Assembly (NCBI RefSeq): GCF_012641475.1
Contig: NZ_JABAIL010000008.1
Location: forward strand, 1 to 64,000
DNA length: 64,000 bases
Reading direction: 5' to 3'
Source of the DNA: Flammeovirga agarivorans
GTDB lineage: Bacteria > Bacteroidota > Bacteroidia > Cytophagales > Flammeovirgaceae
This document shows positions 8,563 through 16,606 of the stretch, piece by piece (position 1 is the stretch's first letter; the number at the start of each line of letters is the position of its first letter). The translations under genes were made by a program, and so were the position numbers. The notes beneath the pieces are model-generated. The model saw only the letters and a program-made list of their open reading frames with translations, did not search any database and was not told the DNA's origin.

Positions 8563-8607
8563 GAGCGGAGAAAAAGGGAATCTTTTTACCTATGTTAAAA
8601 AATGAAT

Positions 8608-9174
8608 TTACTTTTCTGACCGGATACGACTTAAGGTAACTTGTGTAATGCCTAAGTAAGAAGATATATGGCCCAACTTGACTCTTTGCAAAATCTCTGG
8701 GAATTTATCGATGAGTTGTAAATACCTACTTTTTGCATCTGTAAATTGGGTAGCGAGAATCTGTTCTTCCATCTCCAATAATGCCTGTTCTGCTAGTTTT
8801 CTCCCAAAGTTGGCTAGTTCTAAATTGGTATTGTATAATTCTAAAAGGGCTGTTTTGTTGATCTTTAAAAGGGTTGTATCTTCTAGCAATTCAATATTTT
8901 CTAATGAAGGTTTTGAGTGGACAAAATTTCCCAAGGAAGTGGCAATGTCGCCTTCGAAACCAAACCAATAGGTTACTTCTTTACCATTATTATTGGTATA
9001 ATAGCTTCTCATCGCACCTTTTTTTATAAAGTATATGAAATGATGTACTTCTCCTACTTTAACTAAAAGGTCGTTCTTTGGCTTCTGTTCCTCCACCATT
9101 AAGTGACGTAGAAGTTCAAAGCTTTCTTCTGTAAGGCTATATTTATCGGTAAAAAGTTTTTTGATGGAATCCAT
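8608..9174 (-). CDS. Crp/Fnr family transcriptional regulator
   Basis: A 188-residue protein with a cyclic-nucleotide-binding-like beta-roll (about residues 20-125, including 'FIKKGAMRSYYTNNNGKEVTYWFGFEGD') and a short C-terminal winged helix. The recognition part is LGHISSYLGITQVTLSRIRSEK. This is the Bacteroidota type that lacks FNR cysteines, and its ligand is usually unknown. It lies 36 bases downstream of the phosphatase gene and 79 bases upstream of the SMR operon, whose promoter carries a CRP-like palindrome. Confidence 0.9.
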   Translation of the reverse strand: MDSIKKLFTDKYSLTEESFELLRHLMVEEQKPKNDLLVKVGEVHHFIYFIKKGAMRSYYTNNNGKEVTYWFGFEGDIATSLGNFVHSKPSLENIELLEDTTLLKINKTALLELYNTNLELANFGRKLAEQALLEMEEQILATQFTDAKSRYLQLIDKFPEILQRVKLGHISSYLGITQVTLSRIRSEK

Positions 9175-9210
9175 AAGCGAAGATGATAATAAATAATGAT
9201 TTGACTAACC

Positions 9211-9762
9211 TTATTTACCCAATAAATTTTTTCTGACAAGTGGTAAGTTTACTCGATTAAAGTAGGTGGAGATATCCTTCATGCCCTCAATAGCTTGTCG
9301 AATAAGTTCTAGTTTTACTTCTCCTTCACTGAGTAAATATTCTTCCTCAATGGCTTTTTCATCGATCCCTAAAATTAATAAGATAGCAGCAACAACAATT
9401 CCTGTTCGATCTTTACCTGAAAGACAATGTATTAATACGGGGTACTTTAATTGCTCATCTTCAAATTGCTTGATAATAGTATTCAACCAAACTCTCACTT
9501 CTTTTGTTGTGGTATCATATTTTTCGACCTTATTGGCCATAGGGAAATGATAGTAATCAATATCAAAATCATGATAATCAGGTCCATTTCTGAGGTTGAA
9601 GACAGATACTGTATTCTTGATTTCAGAGAGATCTTTAATATATTCAATACTACCTCCTCTAAATAGGCGGTTTTCAGGTAAACAGTCTTTATCTAGAATT
9701 AGGTTGATATATCCACCAAAGTCTCTAAAGTTTACGCATCCATCTGTGTAATCCAGTCCCAT
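9211..9762 (-). CDS. Protein-tyrosine phosphatase-like protein
   Basis: A 183-residue cysteine phosphatase with the P-loop HCLSGKDRTG (CX5R). The GKDRTG form is typical of the bacterial tyrosine/dual-specificity phosphatases and phosphoinositide phosphatases related to MptpB. The N-terminus has the family's 'NFRDFGGY' segment followed by 'RLFRGGSIEYI'. No signal peptide is seen, so it is cytoplasmic. The substrate is unknown. It is followed after 36 bases by the Crp/Fnr gene in the same direction, so they may be co-transcribed. Confidence 0.88.
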   Translation of the reverse strand: MGLDYTDGCVNFRDFGGYINLILDKDCLPENRLFRGGSIEYIKDLSEIKNTVSVFNLRNGPDYHDFDIDYYHFPMANKVEKYDTTTKEVRVWLNTIIKQFEDEQLKYPVLIHCLSGKDRTGIVVAAILLILGIDEKAIEEEYLLSEGEVKLELIRQAIEGMKDISTYFNRVNLPLVRKNLLGK

Positions 9763-9861
9763 AATGTTTATACTATTAGGTAAAGTGGGTGATGTATTTG
9801 AAGTCTTTACTACCTATTATTATACCATTTTTTATGTTTGACCAGAAAAGTATTCAAAAAA

Positions 9862-9894
9862 ATAGGCAGAGTTGGAGATCCCAATACTGCCTAT
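9862..9894 (-). terminator. Terminator after the YbhB-like gene
   Basis: ATAGGCAG (9862-9869) pairs with CTGCCTAT (9887-9894), with further inner pairing. On the minus strand the stem is followed by TTTTTTTG. It lies directly after the stop at 9906. Confidence 0.8.
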
Positions 9895-9905
9895 ATTGAT
9901 GTATG

Positions 9906-10460
9906 TTATTTACTTCTTTTATAATGGGTAATAATACTCGCTTTGGCTAATGTATTACTCCATAAATAGTATCCTACTACTGCAGCGTTGGTATTTTCAT
10001 CCAAACCTAAATAGTCTGTCTTGAGTGCATACACTGTGATAATATATTGGTGAATCCCATGCCCTTCAGGGGGGCAAGGCCCACCATATCCTTTGTTCCC
10101 ATAATCTGTAATACTTTGGATTGCTCCTTGGGGGATTAATTGTAGTGATGGATTACCAGCACCCGATACGAGTTCTGTAATATCAGATGGGATATCAAAA
10201 ACTAGCCAATGCCACCAACCACTTCCAGTGGGAGCATCTGGGTCATACATTGTAATGGCAAAACTCTTAGTACCTTCAGGTGCATTTTTCCATGATAATT
10301 GTGGTGATTGGTTTTTTCCAGTACATCCAAAGCCATTAAATTCTTCATTTATTGTTGCTTGGCCACCAAGATCATTACTTGATAAAGTAAATGTGTTCTG
10401 ACAGATTGCAGCGCTTGAAAAAGCCAAAATAACAGTTAAGATTTGGAATAAATTCTTCAT
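9906..10460 (-). CDS. YbhB/YbcL (PEBP, Raf kinase inhibitor-like) exported protein
   Basis: A 184-residue protein of the phosphatidylethanolamine-binding family in its bacterial YbhB/YbcL form. Signature segments are 'SPQLSWKNAPEGTKSFAITMYDPDAPTGSGWWHWLVFDIP' and the later 'YGGPCPPEGHGIHQYIITVYAL', which form the anion-binding pocket (DPDAP, GGPCPP, GxHxY). A signal peptide (first 20 residues, ending SAAICQ) sends it to the periplasm. The function of this group is not established. It follows an AraC gene by 89 bases in the same direction and is probably that regulator's target. A hairpin terminator follows it. Confidence 0.92.
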   Translation of the reverse strand: MKNLFQILTVILAFSSAAICQNTFTLSSNDLGGQATINEEFNGFGCTGKNQSPQLSWKNAPEGTKSFAITMYDPDAPTGSGWWHWLVFDIPSDITELVSGAGNPSLQLIPQGAIQSITDYGNKGYGGPCPPEGHGIHQYIITVYALKTDYLGLDENTNAAVVGYYLWSNTLAKASIITHYKRSK

Positions 10461-10549
10461 AATATTTACGTTTTTAATTCAAGTGTAAAATTATGAGCAA
10501 CAGATGGGAACCTTGTGTTTAGTTCAGTCCAAAAAGTATTGAAAAAGGT

Positions 10550-11386
10550 TCAATTTGATTGATACTGTTTTGGAGTAATTCCAAACTTCTTCTTAAATGC
10601 TTGAATAAAGTTTGATAAACTCTCATATCCCATCGCTTCATATACTTCAGAAGGTCTTTTGGAATGGTTCTTCAATAACATGGCGGCATGTTCTAACCTT
10701 TGGTCTTGAAACCACTTACTGGGTGAACATTGATACTGTTTTTGAAATTCTCTTTTGAAAGAGGAGACACTCATGTTTAATAGAAACGCGAGTTCCTTAA
10801 TTGTCAGTTTGTTAAGCTTACTACTTTCTACTGTCTGTATAAATTTCTGCTGCTGTTGGTTTTCTGCCACCAGAGCATATAAGAAGTCGATCCCTTTAAT
10901 TTCTGTAAGGTATAACATGATCTCCTCAAATTTTGTGGAGAGTATATTTTGTTGAAGAGCAATGGAATGAGATGATAAATCCACAAGACTATCTACAAAA
11001 CGCTGTATGAAAGCATCATATTGAAAAGAGAATGCCGAAGGTGAATTGTTGGGTTTCTCTAGATGCAAATTAAACTTTGTAATAAAGTGGAGAACATCTT
11101 CAGTAGAGAAAAAAAATAAAATACTTCTGTAGGCATTAGATCGACTTGAAAGCTTTTCCGTCATAAGACAATGGCCAGAAGTCATCAGTAAAAACTCGGA
11201 ATTATCAATTGATTTGGATGAATCATTGAAGAAGACTTCCTTATTCCCTTCTTGTAGGAAGCTAAATGTATTTTTATTCAGTAAGATCTGTTGCTTCGAA
11301 ATTTCTGCTGTGCTTTTATAATCATAAACTTTGATAGAGAAGCTATTATGGATATTTAATTCGTCTGGTAGTGTTATAGTTTTCAT
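10550..11386 (-). CDS. AraC family transcriptional regulator
   Basis: A 278-residue AraC-type protein with a C-terminal double helix-turn-helix (about residues 175-278, ending 'YESLSNFIQAFKKKFGITPKQYQ') and an N-terminal sensing half that resembles the AraC protein at 5021. The two share 'KWxxxxRLEHAxxLL' and 'RPSxVYxxxGxExLxxF', so they look like paralogues. It precedes the YbhB gene and likely regulates it. The ligand is unknown. Confidence 0.92.
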   Translation of the reverse strand: MKTITLPDELNIHNSFSIKVYDYKSTAEISKQQILLNKNTFSFLQEGNKEVFFNDSSKSIDNSEFLLMTSGHCLMTEKLSSRSNAYRSILFFFSTEDVLHFITKFNLHLEKPNNSPSAFSFQYDAFIQRFVDSLVDLSSHSIALQQNILSTKFEEIMLYLTEIKGIDFLYALVAENQQQQKFIQTVESSKLNKLTIKELAFLLNMSVSSFKREFQKQYQCSPSKWFQDQRLEHAAMLLKNHSKRPSEVYEAMGYESLSNFIQAFKKKFGITPKQYQSN

Positions 11387-11519
11387 TTTATATAGCTGAA
11401 AGCGATAATATCAAGTGAATTTCATTGAAAAGAAGAAGCTATCCAAGAAACAATTTCATAATTAAAGTTTTCATTGAAAAATAGCAAGTACGGATAAGTT
11501 GATACTTAGAGGTATACTT

Positions 11520-11527
11520 TAATTTTG
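11520..11527 (+). promoter_or_regulatory. -7 promoter element of the AraC-GyrI operon
   Basis: TAATTTTG matches TAnnTTTG exactly, 17 bases before the ATG at 11545. A TTG at 11499-11501 lies 18 bases upstream, close to the expected -33 spacing. Confidence 0.6.
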
Positions 11528-11544
11528 AGGAAACTTTAAATACT

Positions 11545-12402
11545 ATGAAAAAAGAAACACACAATGAATATCAAAAGTCATTGAACTCTGTTATCGATTA
11601 TATCAACGACAATCTTGATCAACATATTGATTTGAAAGTGTTGGCAGAGATCGCTAATATTTCAGAATTTCATTTTCATAGAATCTTTAAAGCTTTAATA
11701 GGAGAATCTGTAGGGTCTTATACCAACCGGATTCGTTTAGAAACCGCGGCAGGTTTATTAAGAGGTACAGCTCATTCATTACTTGTTATTGCCGAAAAAA
11801 CTGGATATAGCAACCAACAATCACTTTCAAAAGCCTTTAAAAAGCATTTTGGGATAACACCTTCCGCATTTCGAAACATAGAATCTTTCTTCACTTCGAA
11901 GTTTAATGTGAATAAAATAAAGTCTTTGGAAATTCAACCAGAAGTAAGGCATGTAAAAAGTAGTCACCTCACTTACCTTAGAGTAATAGCAGATTACAAC
12001 GATCAGGAAGAAAGTTATAAAGCTTGGTTTAAGCTTTGGGATTATGCAATGAATCACCAACTAATTAATGGAGAGAATGAACTGATTGGCTTTAACCTTG
12101 ATGATCCAACAATTACAAAGAAAGATAGATGCAGGTATTATGCTTGTATATCTACTGAACATGCTGTAAAGCCTTTTGGAGAGTTTGGTTATCTGCTATT
12201 AGAGGAAGGGAAATATGCCGTATTTACGATTAAAGGTGCTTACAGTCAACTTGATGAGTTGTATGATTTTATTTATCAATCGTGGGTGTTCGAAAGTGAC
12301 TATATATTAAGAGATAGTTGGCCGTTTGAAAAATACCTCAATACGATAGAGGAAGTAGAAGAAAAAGATTTACTAACTGAAATTTATATTCCAATTTTAT
12401 GA
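11545..12402 (+). CDS. AraC family regulator with GyrI-like effector domain
   Basis: A 285-residue fusion of an N-terminal AraC helix-turn-helix domain (about residues 10-110, 'FHFHRIFKALIGESVGSYTNRIRLE' and 'KTGYSNQQSLSKAFKKHFGITPSAFR') with a C-terminal GyrI-like/bacterial effector-binding domain (about residues 125-285). This is the Rob/SoxS-like layout with a small-molecule pocket. Its stop overlaps the start of the FAD oxidoreductase gene by four bases (ATGA), so the two are translationally coupled. A second protein of the same layout lies at 38558. Confidence 0.93.
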   Translation: MKKETHNEYQKSLNSVIDYINDNLDQHIDLKVLAEIANISEFHFHRIFKALIGESVGSYTNRIRLETAAGLLRGTAHSLLVIAEKTGYSNQQSLSKAFKKHFGITPSAFRNIESFFTSKFNVNKIKSLEIQPEVRHVKSSHLTYLRVIADYNDQEESYKAWFKLWDYAMNHQLINGENELIGFNLDDPTITKKDRCRYYACISTEHAVKPFGEFGYLLLEEGKYAVFTIKGAYSQLDELYDFIYQSWVFESDYILRDSWPFEKYLNTIEEVEEKDLLTEIYIPIL

Positions 12403-13808
12403 AAAAGTTATCAATACAAAGTTTAATCACTGTATTCTGTGTATTAATTATAGGAGGTTTTGAGTCTGTGATTTATGCTCACCCTAAACCAAAAGAAACG
12501 TCTTCAAAAAAAGTAATTGTAGTAGGTGCAGGAATATCAGGTTTAATTGCTGGGTTACGTCTTCAGGAAATGGGTCTTGAGGTAGTGGTTTTAGAAAAAG
12601 ATCCCCAAGTTGGTGGACGTGTTTATTCCGAAAAGCTGGGTGGAATCTATGCCAATCTAGGTGCTCAGTATTTTTTTAAAAGTGATAACGAATACCTCAA
12701 TAAATATTTAGATAATGCAGACAAGTTTTATCCAGAAGGTGGTAAAGTAGCCGCAATTTGGCAGGGAAAAATGGTGTCTTCTTGGAACGAAAGTTTTTTC
12801 TTAAAACTCCCAATTGATAGGAAGGCGTTGGAGGATTTTGATGCATCCATTAAGAAAATGCAAAAATTGTATAGTCAATTTAGTACGGGTAGAGAATATA
12901 TTTTTGATAAATATCCTAATTCACAGACTTGGGTAGATTTGGATCAACAAACAGCAGCAGAGTTATTATCTGAATATCACCCAGACGTAAAAAACTTATA
13001 CAATATGTTTTTAATTCCAGAAGGTGGAGCTGGAGTAAGTGAGACATCTGCACTTTTACTTACGGGTTGGTATGGCCAAGCTAATGGAGAAGCAGGCAGT
13101 TATTTAATCCGCAACGGCAATCAGAAATTACCTCAAGCCATTGCCAACGATATTAAAAAAATGGGAGGAACCATTCATTTATCTAAAGAAGTAACTTCTA
13201 TAGAAAACATAAATAATGGGGTGTCAGTGAAATGTAAAGATCAATCCGTTTATACTGCAGATTATGTAGTCGTTACGACACCTGCTTCAGTAACAAAGTG
13301 GATTGTAAAAGGACTCTCTGAAGAAAAGCAATCGGCATTAAATGCGGTGAAATATGGTGCGAGTATGGAAGTAGGGCTTTACTTGAAGAATCTACCAAAA
13401 TCGAAACGTATCTCTTCTTGTATCTTTCATGATGAAGGAATAAATGCTTACATGGATCAATCGGAAAAAGTATTAAAAAATGAAACGGTAGTGAGTATTA
13501 ATATAGCAGGCACTGAAATACAGAAATTATCAGATCAAGAAGTGGTTGAGAAAGTAACACAAACACTACAAAAGATCTATCCAGGATTTACCATGGAAAA
13601 AAATATTGCTGATTATTCAGTGAAGCGATGGAAAGATGGTATTGTGAAGTATCCTCCTAACTTTTTAAACACTTACCAAGAAGCATTACGGGAACGATCT
13701 GGAAATATCTTTTTTGGTGGAGACTATACACATAATCCGGCATTAGATGGTGCTGCTTGGTCAGGGATTAGAGCTGCTGAGCAAGTATTAAAGGCTGTAG
13801 AACAATAA
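12399..13808 (+). CDS. Exported FAD-dependent amine oxidase/protoporphyrinogen-oxidase-like protein
   Basis: A 469-residue flavoprotein. A signal peptide covers roughly the first 27 residues (ending VIYAHPK). The FAD-binding GAGISGL motif at about residues 42-48 is followed by an acidic 'VLEKDPQVGGR' strand end, and a C-terminal 'FFGGDYTHNPALDGAAWSGIRAAEQV' closes the flavin site. The family oxidises amines, protoporphyrinogen or carotenoid-type substrates; which one is unknown. Export of a flavoprotein is unusual unless it leaves folded, and no twin-arginine motif is seen. It is coupled to the AraC-GyrI regulator and followed by a long bidirectional hairpin. Confidence 0.87.
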   Translation: MKKLSIQSLITVFCVLIIGGFESVIYAHPKPKETSSKKVIVVGAGISGLIAGLRLQEMGLEVVVLEKDPQVGGRVYSEKLGGIYANLGAQYFFKSDNEYLNKYLDNADKFYPEGGKVAAIWQGKMVSSWNESFFLKLPIDRKALEDFDASIKKMQKLYSQFSTGREYIFDKYPNSQTWVDLDQQTAAELLSEYHPDVKNLYNMFLIPEGGAGVSETSALLLTGWYGQANGEAGSYLIRNGNQKLPQAIANDIKKMGGTIHLSKEVTSIENINNGVSVKCKDQSVYTADYVVVTTPASVTKWIVKGLSEEKQSALNAVKYGASMEVGLYLKNLPKSKRISSCIFHDEGINAYMDQSEKVLKNETVVSINIAGTEIQKLSDQEVVEKVTQTLQKIYPGFTMEKNIADYSVKRWKDGIVKYPPNFLNTYQEALRERSGNIFFGGDYTHNPALDGAAWSGIRAAEQVLKAVEQ

Positions 13809-13822
13809 TTGAATTACAAATT

Positions 13823-13871
13823 AAATGGCTTATTCCTCTTCATTCTTTCAAAGAAGTGGGATAAGCCATTT
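13823..13871. terminator. Bidirectional terminator between convergent genes
   Basis: A 14-bp stem joins 13823-13836 (AAATGGCTTATTCC) to 13858-13871 (GGGATAAGCCATTT), with an inner CTTC/GAAG stem. It lies between the FAD oxidoreductase (+) and the DUF1330 gene (-). Confidence 0.75.
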
Positions 13872-13890
13872 ATGATGTGATGAACTTTAC

Positions 13891-14190
13891 TTATTCCGTT
13901 CCATTTTCTACAGGAACCAATAAGAATTTACTTGATGATCCATTTCTTCTAGCTTCTTTGAAGGGATAATATTCCTTAGAAGCATAAAAAGCAAGAGCAT
14001 CATCTTTGGTAGCAAATTCAGCCACTAATGAGTATTGTGGTTTCTTTTCTCCTTCTAGGATTTCAATGTTGGATGTTCTAGTGACATATTTACCAGAAAA
14101 TTTAGAAAGTAGAGGAGTAACTTTGATAAGATAATCCTGTACCCATGAAGGGTCTGTGATGTTCGTTTCTACAATTAAGAGGTGTTTCAT
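13891..14190 (-). CDS. DUF1330 family protein
   Basis: A 99-residue protein of the DUF1330 dimeric ferredoxin-like alpha/beta barrel family. It opens with the typical 'VETNITDPSWVQDYLIKVTPLLSKFSGKYVTRTSNIEILEG' and has the later 'FATKDDALAFYASKEYYPFKEAR'. The fold is related to antibiotic-biosynthesis monooxygenases, but no cofactor or reaction is established. It lies about 100 bases downstream of the DUF3995 gene in the same direction and may belong to that TetR-controlled operon. Confidence 0.88.
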   Translation of the reverse strand: MKHLLIVETNITDPSWVQDYLIKVTPLLSKFSGKYVTRTSNIEILEGEKKPQYSLVAEFATKDDALAFYASKEYYPFKEARRNGSSSKFLLVPVENGTE

Positions 14191-14292
14191 ACTTATTTAA
14201 TTTAGTTTGTTTTTAGTAGAGTGCGAGTGATATTTATTTAGATGTGATCCTCAAGTTAGTCATATTTATTTTTAGTGCAAATGATATAACTA

Positions 14293-14721
14293 TCAATGCA
14301 TTAGCTTTAAAATAATTCCTAAAATACCTATACCTAAACACAAAGGTGAGAATAGTTTGGTATCCGCCTTCGCGAAATTAGTGTCATTAATTTTTTTGAA
14401 GAAACCAACGTAATTAAAATCTCCTATGGCTCTAACAATAAATAATACAGGTATGATCCACAGGCTAAATTGCACCATAAAACTAGGTAATGGAAGCAAA
14501 ATAATACCAGTGCTATGAAGGTAAAACAAGCCAAAAGAAATTAGTATTGCAGCGACAATTAGAGTGGCTAATCTTGGTATAGCAACGACCTCTGCACCTA
14601 CCCTCTTTGTAGGTATCACTTTACTGACTCCCCATGTTCCCCCCAATAGCCAATAGAAGTGTATTGCACCGAGTGTGATAAATATGAATGATAAACAAAT
14701 GGAAATAATAGTAGGTATCAT
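14293..14721 (-). CDS. DUF3995 membrane protein
   Basis: A 142-residue inner-membrane protein with four hydrophobic helices. It carries the DUF3995 pattern 'LGAIHFYWLLGGTWG' near the N-terminus and a closing 'DTKLFSPLCLGIGILGIILKL'. Its start overlaps the stop of the FAD monooxygenase by four bases, so the two are co-translated. The function is unknown. The TetR operators upstream of the monooxygenase probably control both. Confidence 0.88.
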   Translation of the reverse strand: MIPTIISICLSFIFITLGAIHFYWLLGGTWGVSKVIPTKRVGAEVVAIPRLATLIVAAILISFGLFYLHSTGIILLPLPSFMVQFSLWIIPVLFIVRAIGDFNYVGFFKKINDTNFAKADTKLFSPLCLGIGILGIILKLMH

Positions 14722-15848
14722 ACGCTTGGAATTTGAAAGATATATGCAGTTTGTTTTCTATTAAATGAAGCAGTTATTTTCATCATAAAATTGCGCAATA
14801 AGATCAATAATGGATGGGAGAAATGTGATATTTTTCCAATCATCCAACTTGTATTCACTACTTTCTTTGCTTTTGATAAACGTAACTGTTGGAAATGTTG
14901 AAAGGCTTCATTGGCTTCAAAATGTTCCATACATTCCGAAAGTACATAAGCATCTTCTATAGCTTGACATGCACCTTGTCCCATATTGGGTGTTGTTGCG
15001 TGGGCGGCATCTCCAATCAAACATACATTTTCCTTATACCATTGATTTATTGGAGCTAAATCAGCAATCTCGGCTGTGTTTATCTGATCAGTAGAAGTAG
15101 CACCGATTATTTCTTTGACGATGGGATGATAGTTACTCAGATTTTTTTTAAAGTCATCGAACTGTGGTGCAATACCGTCTTTATTATAAGATTTCAGTGC
15201 ATACCAATAGACTTTATTTTCAGCAATTTGTACAAATCCAAACCTACTCGAAGTACTCCATGCTTCATTTAATTCATGCTGATATCGGGTTGATAGCTTA
15301 AAGTCTGTGACTCCTCTCCAACAAATTTGCTTGGCTTGTCGGGTTTTACTTTCAGGAAATAGCTGTGTCCTAATAGATGAGTGGATTCCGTCGGCACCAA
15401 TGATTAGCTGTGATTGTATGCGTTTTCCATTTTCAAAAGTAATTTGATATCCATTTTCAAGGGGTGCTATACCCTTAGTTTTATGATGTAGATAAACTTC
15501 TGTTCTTTCTAAGGCATTCATTAAAATAGTCTGTAATTGACCTCTATGGATGGCAATGTTTTTAACGAGATGTTTTTTTTCAAAAAAGGTCAGATCTACT
15601 TTCGAGAGGGGAGAAAGATTGGGATGAGTAATTTTCATGGAGGATATAGGATTTCCTTCTTTCTCAATGGCTTTTCTTAATCCTAAATGTTCAAATACTT
15701 GCATGGCATTATTGGCAAGGATAATTCCTGCTCCTAAAGGTTTAAGTGTCTCTGCTTGTTCAAAAACCCTGACATTAAATCCTTTTTTCTCTAGTGCAAT
15801 GGCAGTGGTAAGTCCACCAATTCCGGCACCGATAATATCTATTGTCAT
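14718..15848 (-). CDS. FAD-dependent aromatic-type monooxygenase
   Basis: A 376-residue single-component flavin monooxygenase of the PHBH-like group. It has the N-terminal GxGxxG (GAGIGGL, about residues 7-13), the 'DG' motif (IIGADGIHSSIR, about residue 153) and the GD motif (VCLIGDAAHATTPNMGQGACQAIEDAYVL). The enzyme hydroxylates an aromatic or polyketide-like substrate, or a drug as in TetX. It is divergent from a TetR gene, with two shared operators, and is first in an operon with DUF3995. The whole resembles a substrate-inducible detoxification module. Confidence 0.93.
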   Translation of the reverse strand: MTIDIIGAGIGGLTTAIALEKKGFNVRVFEQAETLKPLGAGIILANNAMQVFEHLGLRKAIEKEGNPISSMKITHPNLSPLSKVDLTFFEKKHLVKNIAIHRGQLQTILMNALERTEVYLHHKTKGIAPLENGYQITFENGKRIQSQLIIGADGIHSSIRTQLFPESKTRQAKQICWRGVTDFKLSTRYQHELNEAWSTSSRFGFVQIAENKVYWYALKSYNKDGIAPQFDDFKKNLSNYHPIVKEIIGATSTDQINTAEIADLAPINQWYKENVCLIGDAAHATTPNMGQGACQAIEDAYVLSECMEHFEANEAFQHFQQLRLSKAKKVVNTSWMIGKISHFSHPLLILLRNFMMKITASFNRKQTAYIFQIPSV

Positions 15849-15863
15849 AATATTGAAGATTGA

Positions 15864-15881
15864 TTAGTACAAACGTACTAA
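15864..15881. promoter_or_regulatory. TetR operator 1
   Basis: TTAGTAC-AAAC-GTACTAA is a perfect 7-bp inverted repeat with a four-base spacer. On the minus strand it contains the -7 box TACGTTTG of the monooxygenase promoter, so a bound repressor would cover that promoter. Confidence 0.8.
15870..15877 (-). promoter_or_regulatory. -7 promoter element of the FAD monooxygenase operon
   Basis: TACGTTTG on the minus strand matches TAnnTTTG and lies entirely inside TetR operator 1, 21 bases before the monooxygenase start codon. Confidence 0.7.
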
Positions 15882-15893
15882 ATTTATGTTAAA

Positions 15894-15909
15894 TAGTACA
15901 CTTGTACTA
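15894..15909. promoter_or_regulatory. TetR operator 2
   Basis: TAGTAC-ACTT-GTACTA repeats the core of operator 1 (TAGTAC-N4-GTACTA), 29 bases away centre to centre. It lies eight bases upstream of the tetR -7 box, in the promoter spacer, so it should mediate autorepression. Confidence 0.8.
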
Positions 15910-15916
15910 AAATTTT

Positions 15917-15924
15917 TATCTTTG
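15917..15924 (+). promoter_or_regulatory. -7 promoter element of tetR
   Basis: TATCTTTG is a perfect TAnnTTTG and ends only five bases before the tetR ATG at 15930, so the mRNA is probably leaderless. Confidence 0.7.
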
Positions 15925-15929
15925 TACTT

Positions 15930-16544
15930 ATGAATGCTACCAAACAAAAGATATTAACTCAATCCCTTTCACTTTTTAATGAGAAGGGCATCTCCAATGT
16001 TTCTTTAAGAGCGATTGCAGATAAAGCGGGCATCAGTGTAGGCAATCTTCAGTATCACTTTAAGAAAAGAGAAGATATTGTAGAAGGATTGTACTTCCAA
16101 TTGGTCGAGAAGATCGATGGTATATCACTTACTCTATCAGAAGATATATTGAAATCCTTCTTTTCTCTTGCTGAACAGGTAATGACTATCTTCTTTGAAT
16201 ATCATTTTTTTCTTTTAGATTTCACCACTGTAACAAGAGGGAATCAGAAGATAAAATTACATTATGCCACTCTTTCAAAAAGAAGAGAAATAGAGTTTTT
16301 AAAGGTTATAGATGTAATGATTGAACAGGGTTTATTTAGAAAGGAGATGTTAGAAAATGAGTATCAAAATTTATTTAAAAGGACGGAGGTGATCAGTAAT
16401 TTTTGGTTCTCTTCATTACTAATCCAAGCAGATACGCTTACAGAAGATGCAATCAATGAATATACATTAATGATAAATCAGAGTATTTATCCTTACCTCA
16501 CCAAGAAGGGGAAAGAAGAATACAATAGGTTGATGGATAGCTGA
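15930..16544 (+). CDS. TetR/AcrR family transcriptional regulator
   Basis: A 204-residue repressor-type protein. The N-terminal TetR helix-turn-helix spans about residues 8-55 (LFNEKGISNVSLRAIADKAGISVGNLQYHFKKREDIVEGLY), with a helical ligand-binding domain behind it. It is divergent from the FAD monooxygenase. Two copies of TAGTAC-N4-GTACTA occupy the 81-base gap and overlap both promoters, so it very likely represses itself and the monooxygenase operon until a ligand, possibly the enzyme's substrate, binds. A strong hairpin terminator follows. Confidence 0.93.
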   Translation: MNATKQKILTQSLSLFNEKGISNVSLRAIADKAGISVGNLQYHFKKREDIVEGLYFQLVEKIDGISLTLSEDILKSFFSLAEQVMTIFFEYHFFLLDFTTVTRGNQKIKLHYATLSKRREIEFLKVIDVMIEQGLFRKEMLENEYQNLFKRTEVISNFWFSSLLIQADTLTEDAINEYTLMINQSIYPYLTKKGKEEYNRLMDS

Positions 16545-16550
16545 ACATCA

Positions 16551-16589
16551 AAAAGCCATCAAATAGAATAAACTTATTTGATGGCTTTT
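16551..16589. terminator. Bidirectional terminator after tetR
   Basis: A perfect 15-bp stem joins AAAAGCCATCAAATA (16551-16565) and TATTTGATGGCTTTT (16575-16589) around a nine-base loop. It serves tetR (+) and the convergent alpha/beta hydrolase (-). Confidence 0.88.
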
Positions 16590-16606
16590 GGAAGGAATTT
16601 CTTATG

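Noticed and set aside
8678-8971. Plus-strand frame antisense to the Crp/Fnr gene
   Set aside because: Ser/Leu-rich shadow of a clear regulator gene.
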